Assembly (NCBI RefSeq): GCF_000145275.1
Contig: NC_014393.1
Span: forward strand, 4,092,001 to 4,156,000
Source: Clostridium cellulovorans 743B
GTDB taxonomy: Bacteria; Bacillota; Clostridia; Clostridiales; Clostridiaceae
Length of the DNA: 64,000 nt
Direction of reading: 5' to 3'
Of this stretch, positions 63,939 to 64,000 are shown piece by piece (within the stretch, counting starts at the first letter, position 1; the number at the start of each line of letters is the position of its first letter). A program made the translations under genes and the position numbers. The notes beneath the pieces were generated by a model. That model ran no database searches. It was given only the letters and a program-made list of their open reading frames with translations, and was not told the DNA's origin.

Positions 63939-64000
63939 TCTTAATAACTACAACATATAGATATTGATTTCATAAGTAGCGTTCCTTTCTAACTATATAT

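Overview
The window reads as chromosomal DNA from a low-GC Gram-positive anaerobe of the Clostridium type. Evidence: about 70% A+T, strong AGGAGG-type ribosome binding sites, an LPXTG-anchored surface protein, a dockerin-bearing cellulase, a membrane pyrophosphatase, HypF, a GHKL/LytTR regulatory style and a CD1871A-family CXXC peptide. I saw no rRNA, tRNA, CRISPR array, prophage or plasmid origin. Most genes from 1 to 44425 are on the minus strand; from 44586 onward both strands are used.

Layout. 1-5550: truncated membrane gene, DUF3021/LytTR pair, AraC-GyrI regulator, then a full-length group II intron with an RT-HNH protein in the gap before an 88-residue gene. 5551-16200: patatin lipase, an SPFH membrane protein coupled to an unlisted 53-residue membrane peptide, a DODA dioxygenase/NAD(P)H quinone reductase pair, glgB, an MGT-type glycosyltransferase, an alpha/beta hydrolase, a hydrolase remnant and a GNAT protein. 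16479-25501: a modular GH5 cellulase with dockerin, thiD behind a TPP riboswitch with its own terminator, a nitroreductase, and a four-gene thiol/electron-transfer operon (TlpA, CD1871A CXXC peptide, TlpA, polyferredoxin). 25839-30595: hydrolase, membrane pyrophosphatase, PQQ-type sugar dehydrogenase.

30830-36455 is the most unusual block: an acyltransferase, two unrecognised proteins, a Ser-rich lipoprotein, a double-length protein with two glutathionylspermidine-synthetase-like ATP-grasp units, and a single-pass membrane protein, all tightly packed. The lipoprotein plus ligase recalls the enterobacterial YgiB/YgiC pair, so a peptide or lipoprotein modifying cassette is my main candidate for an undescribed system. 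36629-44425 carries a prenyl synthase with a long N-terminal extension that also has Asp-rich motifs, and an HscC-type Hsp70 next to a 1112-residue J-like/TPR protein.

44465-45632 is an IS982-family element. 46092-49106 is an LPQTG-anchored PL9-type pectate lyase. Then come a GHKL histidine kinase, an amino-acid permease, an nfeD-floA-unknown-LytTR regulator operon, hypF, and a membrane protein overlapping hisS. hisS is preceded by a complete transcription-attenuation leader: promoter, ribosome binding site, a 16-residue leader peptide ending in four His codons, and an intrinsic terminator. This is unusual for a clostridial aminoacyl-tRNA synthetase, where a T-box would be expected. The window closes with small membrane proteins, a decayed response-regulator fragment, a two-domain multicopper oxidase and a divergent His-rich protein.

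All functional calls come from reading motifs; no database search was run.
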